Assembly (NCBI GenBank): GCA_964571215.1
Contig: CAZMZZ010000026.1
Span: 1-19,962, forward strand
DNA from: CAJWPI01 sp964571215
Lineage (GTDB): Bacteria; Pseudomonadota; Gammaproteobacteria; Magnimaribacterales; Magnimaribacteraceae
Direction of reading: 5' to 3'
DNA: 19,962 nucleotides
The notes below the pieces were generated by a model. It did not search any database and had not been told where the DNA came from. It saw only the letters and a list, made by a program, of their open reading frames with translations. A program made the translations under genes and the position numbers. Positions within the stretch are counted from its first letter, which is position 1; each line of letters starts with the position of its first letter. This document shows, piece after piece, positions 1-6,546 of this stretch.

Positions 1-256
1 TTTCAATAGATGGCATCATTCTGTTTGGGTCTAGTACGCCTTTCTTATCAACTACAAATCTGTTTTCAATACCAGAAGCTTTCTTTATAAACTCTTCACT
101 GGAGTGAGTTAGAGGTTCTATATCACCTTGAGAAATTTTTTCTTTATGTTGATCATTGTATAAATCTACATAACTATTAAAGCTCTTTACCAACTCCTCA
201 TTACTTATAGAATCAGAAGGTGTATATAACCCTGTGCCACTAACAACTACTTTCAT
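1..256 (-). CDS. 3-oxoacyl-ACP synthase III (FabH-like), 5' part only
   Basis: This is the N-terminal 85 codons of a protein that runs off the left edge, so its 3' end is not in the window. Translating the reverse strand from the ATG at 254-256 gives a start reading MKVVVSGTGLYTPSDSISN, with a later stretch SSEEFIKKASGIENRFVVD and then LDPNRMMPSIE. The VxGTGxYxP opening and the KASGIxxR segment are typical of the KAS III/FabH-like condensing enzymes. These condense an acyl-CoA or acyl-ACP with malonyl-ACP in fatty acid synthesis. The catalytic Cys-His-Asn residues lie beyond the edge, so activity cannot be judged. A weak GAGAAAG ribosome site precedes the ATG. The gene shares strand with djlA, 49 bp upstream of it, and may be cotranscribed. 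The family is fairly clear; the exact subfamily is not. Confidence 0.75.
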   Translation of the reverse strand, partial: MKVVVSGTGLYTPSDSISNEELVKSFNSYVDLYNDQHKEKISQGDIEPLTHSSEEFIKKASGIENRFVVDKKGVLDPNRMMPSIE

Positions 257-305
257 TACTTTCTCAAACTACAAAACTAATCAAAAAAATTAAGTAAGAC
301 AACTT

Positions 306-1052
306 TTATTTTTTTTCCCTCTTTTCAATTTCTTTAAAAGCTTCTTGGATTTCTATAAACTTTTCTCTTGCCCTATCAATCAATTCATCAGGAAGGCCCT
401 TAGAAATAAGAGTATCTGGATGGAATTCTTTTCTTTTCTTTAAGTATATTTTTTTTATGTGGTCAAAAGACATACTCGGTTCAACTCCAAGCACTTTATA
501 GGGGTCATCCAATGACTCAGAAAATTTTCTCTTCAGATCCGTAAAAAGATTAGAATCTATTCCAAATATATTGGTCGTATTCTTTAGTAATTCTTCTTCT
601 TTAATATCTAATACACCATCTGACATAGCTAATTCAAAAAGAAGCTCATAGAACATAACTAAAGCATTCTTATTAGAACCTAATAAACTCGCTAACTGTA
701 TTGCATATTCTTGATAGGTAGTTTGATCATCTTTTGCTTGGTTAAATATCTTGATAGCAAATAATCTTTGTTCCTGATCGAATTTAAATCTTTCTTTTAT
801 ATAAGTTTCTATTGTTTTAACTTCTTCCTTACTTACATGTCCGTCTGCTTTTGCCAATTTTGCAAAACAAGCAAATAAAGCAACAAAGAAGGCCGTTTGT
901 TGCTTTTGATTATTAGTATAAGAATGCTTGGATCTAAAACTAGAAGATCGTGAGCCAAATTTTGATCCTATTACTCCTCCAATTAATGCTCCTATAGGTC
1001 CACCCAAGCTAAAACCTATCATAGCTCCTAATGCAGAATTAAAAAAAGACAT
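306..1052 (-). CDS. djlA: DjlA-like membrane co-chaperone (TerB + J domain)
   Basis: This 248-residue protein has the DjlA architecture. A glycine-rich hydrophobic N-terminal segment (about residues 4-32) could anchor it in the inner membrane. A TerB-like helical domain follows at about 50-178, with two acidic helix motifs, AKADGHVSKEE near 67-77 and AMSDGVLDIKEE near 142-153. A C-terminal J domain spans about 184-243, with the invariant HPD at 211-213. In E. coli, DjlA is a membrane-bound DnaK partner that stimulates DnaK ATPase through HPD and affects envelope stress and capsule signalling. The length is close to the 271 residues of the E. coli protein. The start ATG (1050-1052) lies 89 bp from the divergent gene at 1142. 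A TATAAA-like box sits in that gap, but no strong -35 or Shine-Dalgarno is visible. Confidence 0.88.
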   Translation of the reverse strand: MSFFNSALGAMIGFSLGGPIGALIGGVIGSKFGSRSSSFRSKHSYTNNQKQQTAFFVALFACFAKLAKADGHVSKEEVKTIETYIKERFKFDQEQRLFAIKIFNQAKDDQTTYQEYAIQLASLLGSNKNALVMFYELLFELAMSDGVLDIKEEELLKNTTNIFGIDSNLFTDLKRKFSESLDDPYKVLGVEPSMSFDHIKKIYLKKRKEFHPDTLISKGLPDELIDRAREKFIEIQEAFKEIEKREKK

Positions 1053-1083
1053 AAAATTTCAATTTATACTAACTATTTTTAAA

Positions 1084-1112
1084 TAACTTAGTTAATATAA
1101 TACTGTTTATAT
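1084..1112 (+). promoter_or_regulatory. Candidate promoter and palindromes in divergent gap
   Basis: The 89-bp gap between the divergent genes at 1052 and 1142 contains a perfect TATAAT at 1096-1101, suitably placed to drive the plus-strand acyl-CoA genes. The -35 region (about 1073-1078) does not resemble TTGACA. Directly upstream lies an 11-bp palindrome TAACTTAGTTA (1084-1094). Overlapping the -10 box is an inverted repeat, ATATAA at 1095-1100 with TTATAT at 1107-1112. These could bind a regulator, but palindromes are frequent by chance in DNA this AT-rich. Confidence 0.4.
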
Positions 1113-1141
1113 CTCTTAAAGAAAGAAAATGAGGTGGAATA

Positions 1142-1546
1142 ATGGCACTGCCTGTAGTTGAATACCTAAAGATTCCTGATGAAGGAGAGCCCTATTTAGA
1201 AGGGCATAAATGTGGAGATTGTGCTTCAATCTTTGTTGGATCTAGAAATGTCTGCCCAAAATGCTTCTCAAGAGATAAGATGGAAAAAATACAGCTTGGT
1301 AACAAAGGAAAACTTTATTCTTACTCAATAGTCTTTAGGTCTTTCCCGGGTATAGAAGTACCTTATATCTCAGCTATAGTTGATCTTGATGAGGGTGGAA
1401 CGATCAAAGGAAATCTTATTGACTGTGAACCTGACCCTGAAAAGATCAAGTTTGATATGCCGGTAGAGGTTGTATTTGATGATGCTTTAGGAAGAAAAGA
1501 TGCTGAAGGTAACTCATATATCAGCTATTTCTTTAAACCTGTTTAA
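1142..1546 (+). CDS. Zn-ribbon/OB-fold (DUF35-type) acyl-CoA-associated protein
   Basis: This 134-residue protein has an N-terminal rubredoxin-like zinc ribbon with cysteines at 24, 27, 38 and 41 (CGDC and CPKC). An OB-fold-like beta region fills residues about 52-132 and includes GKLYSYSIVFRSFPG. This is the DUF35 layout. Such proteins are usually encoded next to SCP-x/thiolase-like enzymes and are thought to act as acyl-CoA-binding partners that help transfer the acyl group in the complex. Here the thiolase gene begins 15 bp downstream, which fits a heteromeric pair. A good ribosome site, GAGGTGG at 1131-1137, supports the ATG at 1142. The family call is firm; the substrate is unknown. Confidence 0.87.
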   Translation: MALPVVEYLKIPDEGEPYLEGHKCGDCASIFVGSRNVCPKCFSRDKMEKIQLGNKGKLYSYSIVFRSFPGIEVPYISAIVDLDEGGTIKGNLIDCEPDPEKIKFDMPVEVVFDDALGRKDAEGNSYISYFFKPV

Positions 1547-1561
1547 TATTAAGGAGAAAAA

Positions 1562-2704
1562 ATGAGTGATGTATATGTAATAGGTGTAGACATGATTAAG
1601 TTTGGAAGGTTTCCAGAAAGAACTGTACCGAATTTAGGAGCAGAAGCTGCCCTTATGGCCCTAGATGATGCTGGACTTACTATTGAAGATATGCAAGCCC
1701 TTTATTGTGGAAATCTAGGCCAAGCAAATGCTATGGTAGGCCAAAGAATACTCCAAGAAATAGGCCAAACTGGCATGCCAGTTGTTAATTGTTCTAATGC
1801 TTGTGCTACTGGAGCAACTGCTTTTAGGGAAGCTTGGACTTCCATAAGAGCTGGACTTTTTGATGTTGTATTAGCAGTGGGTGTTGAACAAATGGGAAAA
1901 GGTCTTTTAGGTGGAACTGGAGCAGGAAAAGGTATTCCTAAAGAAGGTTTATTAGGTTCAGGAACAATGCCTGCAGTCTTTGCTGAAGCAGGCATGGAGC
2001 ATTCAAGAAAATATGGAACAACTTTTGAACAATTTGCCAAAATCTCTGTAAAAAATCACCATCACTCAACGATGAATCCTAAAGCAATGTATCAAATAGA
2101 AACACCTTTAGAAGAAGTTATGAATGCTGAGATGATATCTTATCCAAATTCCAAGTTAATGTGTTCAGTTAATGTAGATGGGTCTGCAGCTGCAGTTCTC
2201 GTCTCAGAAAAGAAAGCTAAAGAGCTTGGGATGGCTAGAGCTGTAAAAGTTAGAGCATCCGCATTAACAAGTGACCCCTATCAAGAAAGAGATCTTGTTA
2301 TGCCAGATGTAAATACTTGTACTAGAAAAGCAGCAAAAGAAGCTTATGAAATGGCTGGTGTAGGACCAGAAGATATTGATTTAGTGGAACTACACGACTG
2401 TTTTGCTACTGCTGAGATGCTTCACTATGAAAACCTAGGTCTTTGTGAAGACGGAGATGCAGGAAAAATGATTGATGAAGGTGAAGTTGCTTTAGGTGGA
2501 AAAGTACCTGTTAATGTATCTGGAGGGCTATTATCAAAAGGCCACCCCTTAGGAGCCACAGGAATAGCCAATATATATGAGGTATGTACCCATCTAAGAG
2601 GAGAAGCAGGAGAAAGGCAAGTTGAAGGTGCTAAACTTGGTCTCACTCATGTTATAGGTTTGGGAAGTGCTTGCGGAATACACATACTAGAAAAAGTTAA
2701 CTAA
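1562..2704 (+). CDS. Thiolase, SCP-x type (acetyl-CoA acetyltransferase-like)
   Basis: This 380-residue protein is a thiolase-fold enzyme of the lipid-transfer/SCP-x type. The nucleophilic cysteine is C81 in the motif NCSNACATGATAF. The histidine motifs are VELHDCFA (H278, the HDCF signature of the SCP-x branch) and SKGHPLGATG (H328). A third cysteine, C371 in GSACG, occupies the C-terminal thiolase position. The family cleaves 3-ketoacyl-CoA with CoA or runs the reverse condensation, acting in the cytoplasm. It lacks the C-terminal SCP2 sterol-carrier domain of the animal fusion. An AAGGAG ribosome site at 1551-1556 supports the start. Tight spacing behind the zinc-ribbon gene suggests translation as partners. 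The chain length or sterol/fatty substrate cannot be read from the sequence. Confidence 0.9.
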   Translation: MSDVYVIGVDMIKFGRFPERTVPNLGAEAALMALDDAGLTIEDMQALYCGNLGQANAMVGQRILQEIGQTGMPVVNCSNACATGATAFREAWTSIRAGLFDVVLAVGVEQMGKGLLGGTGAGKGIPKEGLLGSGTMPAVFAEAGMEHSRKYGTTFEQFAKISVKNHHHSTMNPKAMYQIETPLEEVMNAEMISYPNSKLMCSVNVDGSAAAVLVSEKKAKELGMARAVKVRASALTSDPYQERDLVMPDVNTCTRKAAKEAYEMAGVGPEDIDLVELHDCFATAEMLHYENLGLCEDGDAGKMIDEGEVALGGKVPVNVSGGLLSKGHPLGATGIANIYEVCTHLRGEAGERQVEGAKLGLTHVIGLGSACGIHILEKVN

Positions 2705-2718
2705 AAAGATCTTCTACG

Positions 2719-3210
2719 ATGCCTATTGGTGTTGTTAGCGACACTCATAATAGAGTTGCCAACGTTGGGAAAATAATAGACATCTTTAATGAATTTAAAG
2801 TTGGTACTGTACTTCATACAGGAGACATCACCCAAGCCAAGACTCTTAGTCTATTTACTAGGTTGCATTGTCCATTAATAGGTGTTTATGGTAACAATGA
2901 TCTTAAAGAGCCTGATTTAAGAGAAACTGCTATATCAAAGGGTTTTGAATTTCAAAAGCCACCTTTAGTAAAAAGAATAGAAGGAAGAAATGTAGCCATA
3001 TTTCATGAACCAGATGATATAAATAACTATATAAAAAATAATTCTGATACTGATTTAGTCGTCCATGGGCATACCCATAGGTTTAGAGATGAAGAGATTC
3101 ATGGCACCAGAGTATTTAACCCAGGTGAGTGTGCTGGGATCATAAAAGGTAAAAATGCTATTGGTATAATAGACCTGAAGAACCTTAAAATTAAAAGAAT
3201 CTTTTTCTAA
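2719..3210 (+). CDS. YfcE-like metallophosphoesterase
   Basis: This 163-residue protein is a compact calcineurin-like phosphoesterase of the YfcE/MJ0936 group. All the metal-ligand motifs are present in order: VSDTHN (D8, H10), HTGDI (D36), YGNND (N60), IFHE (H96) and HGHTH (116-120), then the VFNPGE loop. These enzymes bind two divalent metals and hydrolyse phosphodiesters or small phosphomonoesters; natural substrates are largely unknown. The ATG 14 bp after the thiolase stop puts the DTH motif at the normal distance from the N-terminus, although no strong ribosome site is visible. It is probably cotranscribed with the two preceding acyl-CoA genes, but no functional link is evident. The 3' end overlaps the convergent gene by 20 bp. 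Confidence 0.88.
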   Translation: MPIGVVSDTHNRVANVGKIIDIFNEFKVGTVLHTGDITQAKTLSLFTRLHCPLIGVYGNNDLKEPDLRETAISKGFEFQKPPLVKRIEGRNVAIFHEPDDINNYIKNNSDTDLVVHGHTHRFRDEEIHGTRVFNPGECAGIIKGKNAIGIIDLKNLKIKRIFF

Positions 3211-3487
3211 TAAAAGAAAAAATACCTAATATTAAGAAGACTACGGGCAAAGATAAAAACAATGGTCTCAAACTTCTGGTTGAGAAGTTTTGTTCTAGTA
3301 TTAAATCAAGAAAAAAGACTGCTAAGGCTGGTGCTAAAGATACTGCCTCAACTTCTATTGTTGCAGGAGTTACTAGAAGAGTGAGGGAGACAAAAAATAC
3401 AAATACTCTTAAAAAGCCTCTAAAAATATTAGATAACAAATAACTTAGCAAAAGTGAAGCGAAAATATAAATTAACCAATAAATCAT
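3191..3487 (-). CDS. Small hydrophobic membrane protein, unknown function
   Basis: This 98-residue protein is almost entirely hydrophobic. It has about four possible membrane segments (near residues 3-20, 27-42, 50-64 and 76-91), an Arg-containing turn after the first (RGFLR) and a basic tail, RKRFF. No catalytic motif is recognisable. It lies 19 bp downstream of rnd on the same strand and is probably cotranscribed with it. Its last 20 bp overlap the end of the convergent phosphoesterase gene. Translation of hydrophobic AT-rich DNA can give spurious membrane ORFs. Here the ORF fills the whole gap between rnd and the convergent gene and has regular helix-loop alternation, which argues that it is real. 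Confidence 0.65.
   Translation of the reverse strand: MIYWLIYIFASLLLSYLLSNIFRGFLRVFVFFVSLTLLVTPATIEVEAVSLAPALAVFFLDLILEQNFSTRSLRPLFLSLPVVFLILGIFSFIRKRFF
3202..3221. terminator. Possible AT-rich hairpin at convergent gene ends
   Basis: TTTTTCT (3202-3208) and AGAAAAA (3215-3221) can form a 7-bp stem with a 6-base loop, right where the plus-strand phosphoesterase and the minus-strand membrane-protein gene converge. In the minus direction it is followed by a T-rich stretch. The stem is almost all A-T and lies inside coding sequence, so it may be coincidental. Confidence 0.25.
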
Positions 3488-3506
3488 TTTATTCCATTAA
3501 AAAGGA

Positions 3507-4349
3507 CTAAAGTATATTTATAAAAATAGAAGATAGGGGTTCTGATAATAAATTCCTCCTCCATGGTGTTAATTTCTCTAAAGAATAACTGATACCATAT
3601 TTAAAACTCATTTCTGAAAAGTCTTTTTGGTTTTTTTTCGAAAAGAATAAAGTAGGATTTATATTGTATTGTTTAGAAATCTCTATAACTAAATCGTTAA
3701 TTTGGTTTAGTAAATTAAATTCTTCTTTCTTATCAAATTGCTTATTGAGAGTTTCCTCTGGGATAGTATTATTTTCATAATAAATCTTGTCAGAGATATT
3801 TCTAGTATCTTCTTTTAACCAATCAAGTTTTGAAGATTCTAATAAAATTATTTTTTGATCTAAATAAACATCGAGAAGAAATTGCACATCTGAGGCTGCA
3901 TAATTTAACTGAGAACTTCTAAGGGGTCTCCTAATCCAGTTTGATCTAGTTTCCTCTTTATTGATTGATACACCAAGCTTTTCCTTAACTATATCTTGAT
4001 AACTAATTGAAAATGATCCACCAAGAAATGCATTCGCTAGTTGAGTATCGAATATATTACTCAACTTATTATCGGTCCAAGAGAATATAGCTTCCACATC
4101 TTCTCTGCACGAATGAAATACTTTTTCTACCTTTTTAGAGGTTAAAAAATTTAGATTGGTATCTAATTTGCCTATCTGTATACAGTCGATTATATAAATT
4201 TCTTCTGAATCACTAATTTGTATTAGGGAGAGTTGTAAATTATCTTTACTAGTTCTTTTAAATTCCGTGTCTATAGCTAAACAGTCTCTCTCTAATAATT
4301 CTTTTGAAAGGAAATTTAGATCTTCTTTGTTATTAATTAAATGAAACAT
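3507..4349 (-). CDS. rnd: Ribonuclease D, short form
   Basis: RNase D is a 3'-5' exoribonuclease that trims tRNA 3' trailers. The DEDDy catalytic set is complete: D27 and E29 (AIDTEF), D84 (CREDVEA), and Y150/D154 (YAASD). RRPLRSSQLNYAASD is highly typical of the family. The protein has only 280 residues, against about 375 in E. coli, which carries two HRDC domains. The tail ends TPWRRNLLSEPL, resembling the end of the second HRDC in full-length enzymes. The missing part is therefore probably the first HRDC (my inference). The ATG is five bases after the encoded CCA of tRNA-Leu, with no Shine-Dalgarno. No other ATG, GTG or TTG occurs in frame just upstream, and the position matches homologue N-termini. 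Confidence 0.93.
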   Translation of the reverse strand: MFHLINNKEDLNFLSKELLERDCLAIDTEFKRTSKDNLQLSLIQISDSEEIYIIDCIQIGKLDTNLNFLTSKKVEKVFHSCREDVEAIFSWTDNKLSNIFDTQLANAFLGGSFSISYQDIVKEKLGVSINKEETRSNWIRRPLRSSQLNYAASDVQFLLDVYLDQKIILLESSKLDWLKEDTRNISDKIYYENNTIPEETLNKQFDKKEEFNLLNQINDLVIEISKQYNINPTLFFSKKNQKDFSEMSFKYGISYSLEKLTPWRRNLLSEPLSSIFINIL

Positions 4350-4354
4350 AAAGA

Positions 4355-4441
4355 TGGTGCCCGGGGCCGGAGTCGAACCGGCACGAAGTTTCCTTCGAGG
4401 GATTTTAAGTCCCTTGTGTCTACCAATTCCACCACCCGGGC
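4355..4441 (-). tRNA. tRNA-Leu(UAA)
   Basis: This 87-nt gene folds as a class II tRNA. The acceptor stem GCCCGGG pairs with CCCGGGC, followed by discriminator A and an encoded CCA. The D arm contains TGGTAGACA. The anticodon stem-loop is AGGGA-CTTAAAA-TCCCT, with anticodon TAA. A long variable arm (CGAAGGAAACTTCG) and a T arm with GTTCGAGTC complete the fold. It corresponds to E. coli leuZ. It lies 68 bp after tRNA-Cys and 5 bp before rnd. Confidence 0.98.
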
Positions 4442-4466
4442 TAATTTTATTTCCTGTAAAAAGCCA

Positions 4467-4495
4467 ATAATAACTTAAGATTCCTTATCTGATAA
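4467..4495 (-). promoter_or_regulatory. Candidate promoter for tRNA-Leu and rnd
   Basis: On the minus strand, TTATCA (4490-4495) and TATTAT (4467-4472) are separated by exactly 17 bp, matching sigma-70 consensus at 4 of 6 and 5 of 6 positions. The -10 box ends 25 bp before the tRNA-Leu 5' end, so transcription would begin roughly 18 bases upstream of the mature tRNA. This would allow tRNA-Leu and rnd to be transcribed independently of tRNA-Cys and the polysaccharide genes. Confidence 0.5.
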
Positions 4496-4509
4496 TGAAT
4501 AAAAAATTC

Positions 4510-4583
4510 TGGAGGCTGGGGTCGGAATCGAACCGGCGTCCAAGGATTTGCAATCCTCTGCATAACCACTCTGCCACCCAGCC
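4510..4583 (-). tRNA. tRNA-Cys(GCA)
   Basis: This 74-nt gene has acceptor stem GGCTGGG pairing with CCCAGCC, discriminator T and an encoded CCA. The D arm is GCAGAGTGGTTATGC. The anticodon loop TTGCAAA carries GCA, and the T arm contains GGTTCGATTCC. It corresponds to E. coli cysT. Its 5' end is only 27 bp after the stop codon of the WbpM gene. No clear promoter fits in that gap, so it may rely on readthrough or on a promoter within the end of that gene. Confidence 0.98.
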
Positions 4584-4600
4584 TTAAATCCAAAAATAAG

Positions 4601-4622
4601 ACAAAAAACATTATTTTTTTGT
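4601..4622 (-). terminator. Possible AT-rich terminator after wbpM
   Basis: On the minus strand, ACAAAAAA (4615-4622) and TTTTTTGT (4601-4608) form an 8-bp stem with a 6-base loop that spans the WbpM stop codon. It is followed by the T-rich stretch CTTATTTTTGG before tRNA-Cys. It may end or attenuate the polysaccharide transcript. The low GC of the stem makes it weak evidence. Confidence 0.35.
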
Positions 4623-6515
4623 GTTAGATAGGTAAATAAGGTCGTTAATGCCAGTTTTCAGATCTAAACCTGCAATATTATTTATCAAAATATTTATTGC
4701 TAGTTCATGGTCTCTTTCTTCTATAGAAGTTCTTAATTGATCTAATAATCCTTTAACCTTTTCCCATTCAAGATACTCTTCTGAAGCCTGCATAATACCG
4801 TCATGTTCTGTAGATGATACATTATCTCCAATCAAAAGCTCCTCATAAAGTTTTTCTCCATCTCTTAATCCAGTGAAAACAATTTCTATATCTCCTTCAG
4901 GATTAGAATTATCTCTAACTTCTAATCCACTTAGCCCCACCATCCTTCTTGCCAAATCTAAAATTTTTACAGGCTCTCCCATGTCAAGAACAAAGATCTC
5001 TCCTCCTTCGCCCATAGCCCCAGCTTGTATAACTAGTTCTGCAGCTTCAGGAATAGACATAAAATATCTTATTACTTCTGGATCAGTTACGGTGATAGGA
5101 CCTCCTTTTTCTATCTGTTCTCTAAAAAGCGGGACAGCTGATCCTGAAGAATCAAGAACATTGCCAAATCTAACTATTGCAATTCTTGTATTTGTTTTTG
5201 ATTGAGAGTTTATTTGTCTTTTAGCTAAGGACTGCAGGATAATTTCAGAAAATCTTTTAGATGCTCCCATGATATTTGTTGGTCTTACAGCTTTATCAGT
5301 AGAGATAAGTACAAAGGTCTCTACTTCTGATTCAATTGCGACTTCTACACAGTTTAATGTCCCGAAAATATTATTTTGCAGGCTTTGAAGAGTATTAAGC
5401 TCTACCATTGGAACATGCTTATATGCAGCAGCATGATAGATAGTGTCAATATCAAAAGTGGTACATACTTCAAACATCCTTTTTTTATCTACAATATTTC
5501 CAAGAATTGGTTTAATCTTAGTTTGAGGAGAGCTTTTAGAAAGTTCCTTTTCTATCTTATAAAGAGCATATTCAGAAATCTCATACAAAACCAATATACT
5601 TGGTTGAGCCTTTATAACTTGTCTGCAAAGTTCTGAACCAATAGAACCACCCGCCCCTGAAACTAATACATTCTTACCATAAATATTTTTTTGCAATAGA
5701 GCCTCGTTAGGTTTTGTTATTTCTCTCCCTAAAAGATCAGCTACATCAATAACTTTTAGATCTGAAACTGATACTTTGCCTTGTGCAAGTTCAGCAACTC
5801 CTGGAAGAATTCTTACCTTTACTGGGAATCCTTCTATTTTTGAAAGTATATCTTGCAGTTTTGCTTTTCTTGCTGAAGGTATAGCTATTAAAACTTCATT
5901 TACTTTCTTCTTTGAAATTAATCTTTCTAATTTTGATGGTGAAAAAACTGATAGTCCATTTAAATAGTTACCTTGAAGAGATTTATCTTCATCTATAAAG
6001 GCTATTGGTGTCATTTCTCTGCTGTATCTTAGAGCTGTAGCTAATTGGATTCCTGCAGATCCAGCTCCGTAGATAATCACATTTGAAGCAGAAAGGCTAT
6101 CTGTAAAAATCCATATCCCTATCATCCTACTAGAGGCCACTAATAAAAGTACCAAAAGTGCATGAACAAAGTGGAAAGCAATAGGAACAAAACTATTTAA
6201 AAGAAAAATGGTACAAAGAGCCCAAAACAAACTATAGATAATAGTTGCCTTAACTATACCCCATATTTCCATAAAACTTATAAATCTAATAACAGATTTG
6301 TGCAAATCAAACAGCATAAAACAAGGAATAGCTAATATTGGTGCTATCAAAATAGAAAGACCGCCATATAGTTCTAGTTCTTTTAAGGTCCCTTTAAATA
6401 ATAAAAAAGTTAACCAACTAGCAAAAACTACAATTAATGAATCAACAAAAATAATGAAGAAACTCTTTTTAGACCTGTTCCAAGCAAGCATACTAGAAAC
6501 TAAGTTTTTAATCAT
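4611..6515 (-). CDS. wbpM: WbpM/FlaA1-type UDP-HexNAc 4,6-dehydratase, membrane form
   Basis: This 634-residue protein is the long, membrane-anchored form of the nucleotide-sugar 4,6-dehydratases. Four hydrophobic helices lie at about residues 18-40, 52-70, 88-110 and 114-138. A first Rossmann motif, GAGSAG, is at 150-155. The catalytic SDR domain starts with GAGGSIG at 287-293, then has HAAAYKHVPMVE (361-372) and ISTDKAVRPTNIMGASK (404-420). As in WbpM, the usual SDR tyrosine is replaced by methionine (M416), with K420 retained. The enzyme converts UDP-GlcNAc to UDP-4-keto-6-deoxy-GlcNAc, the precursor of QuiNAc and FucNAc. It is the last gene of the polysaccharide cluster, behind WbpL and an SDR reductase, as in Pseudomonas O-antigen loci. 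Confidence 0.93.
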   Translation of the reverse strand: MIKNLVSSMLAWNRSKKSFFIIFVDSLIVVFASWLTFLLFKGTLKELELYGGLSILIAPILAIPCFMLFDLHKSVIRFISFMEIWGIVKATIIYSLFWALCTIFLLNSFVPIAFHFVHALLVLLLVASSRMIGIWIFTDSLSASNVIIYGAGSAGIQLATALRYSREMTPIAFIDEDKSLQGNYLNGLSVFSPSKLERLISKKKVNEVLIAIPSARKAKLQDILSKIEGFPVKVRILPGVAELAQGKVSVSDLKVIDVADLLGREITKPNEALLQKNIYGKNVLVSGAGGSIGSELCRQVIKAQPSILVLYEISEYALYKIEKELSKSSPQTKIKPILGNIVDKKRMFEVCTTFDIDTIYHAAAYKHVPMVELNTLQSLQNNIFGTLNCVEVAIESEVETFVLISTDKAVRPTNIMGASKRFSEIILQSLAKRQINSQSKTNTRIAIVRFGNVLDSSGSAVPLFREQIEKGGPITVTDPEVIRYFMSIPEAAELVIQAGAMGEGGEIFVLDMGEPVKILDLARRMVGLSGLEVRDNSNPEGDIEIVFTGLRDGEKLYEELLIGDNVSSTEHDGIMQASEEYLEWEKVKGLLDQLRTSIEERDHELAINILINNIAGLDLKTGINDLIYLSNTKK

Positions 6516-6546
6516 TGTCTAAGTCAGCACCACTTAAAATTTAGGT

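Noticed and set aside
1702..2040. Minus-strand frame of 112 codons inside the thiolase gene
   Set aside because: It is antisense to a gene with all thiolase motifs; the proline-rich, low-complexity translation resembles no family.
4355..4400. Integration (att) repeat of the tRNA-Leu 3' end
   Set aside because: I saw no second copy of the T-arm/acceptor sequence in the window and no integrase gene, so there is no evidence for an integrated element.
4584..4610. A third tRNA (Gly) before tRNA-Cys, expected from the E. coli glyW-cysT-leuZ order
   Set aside because: Only 27 AT-rich bases are available there; no tRNA fits.
4873..5205. Plus-strand frame of 110 codons opposite wbpM
   Set aside because: Antisense shadow of the catalytic domain; Ser/Pro/Ile-rich with no domain and no ribosome site.
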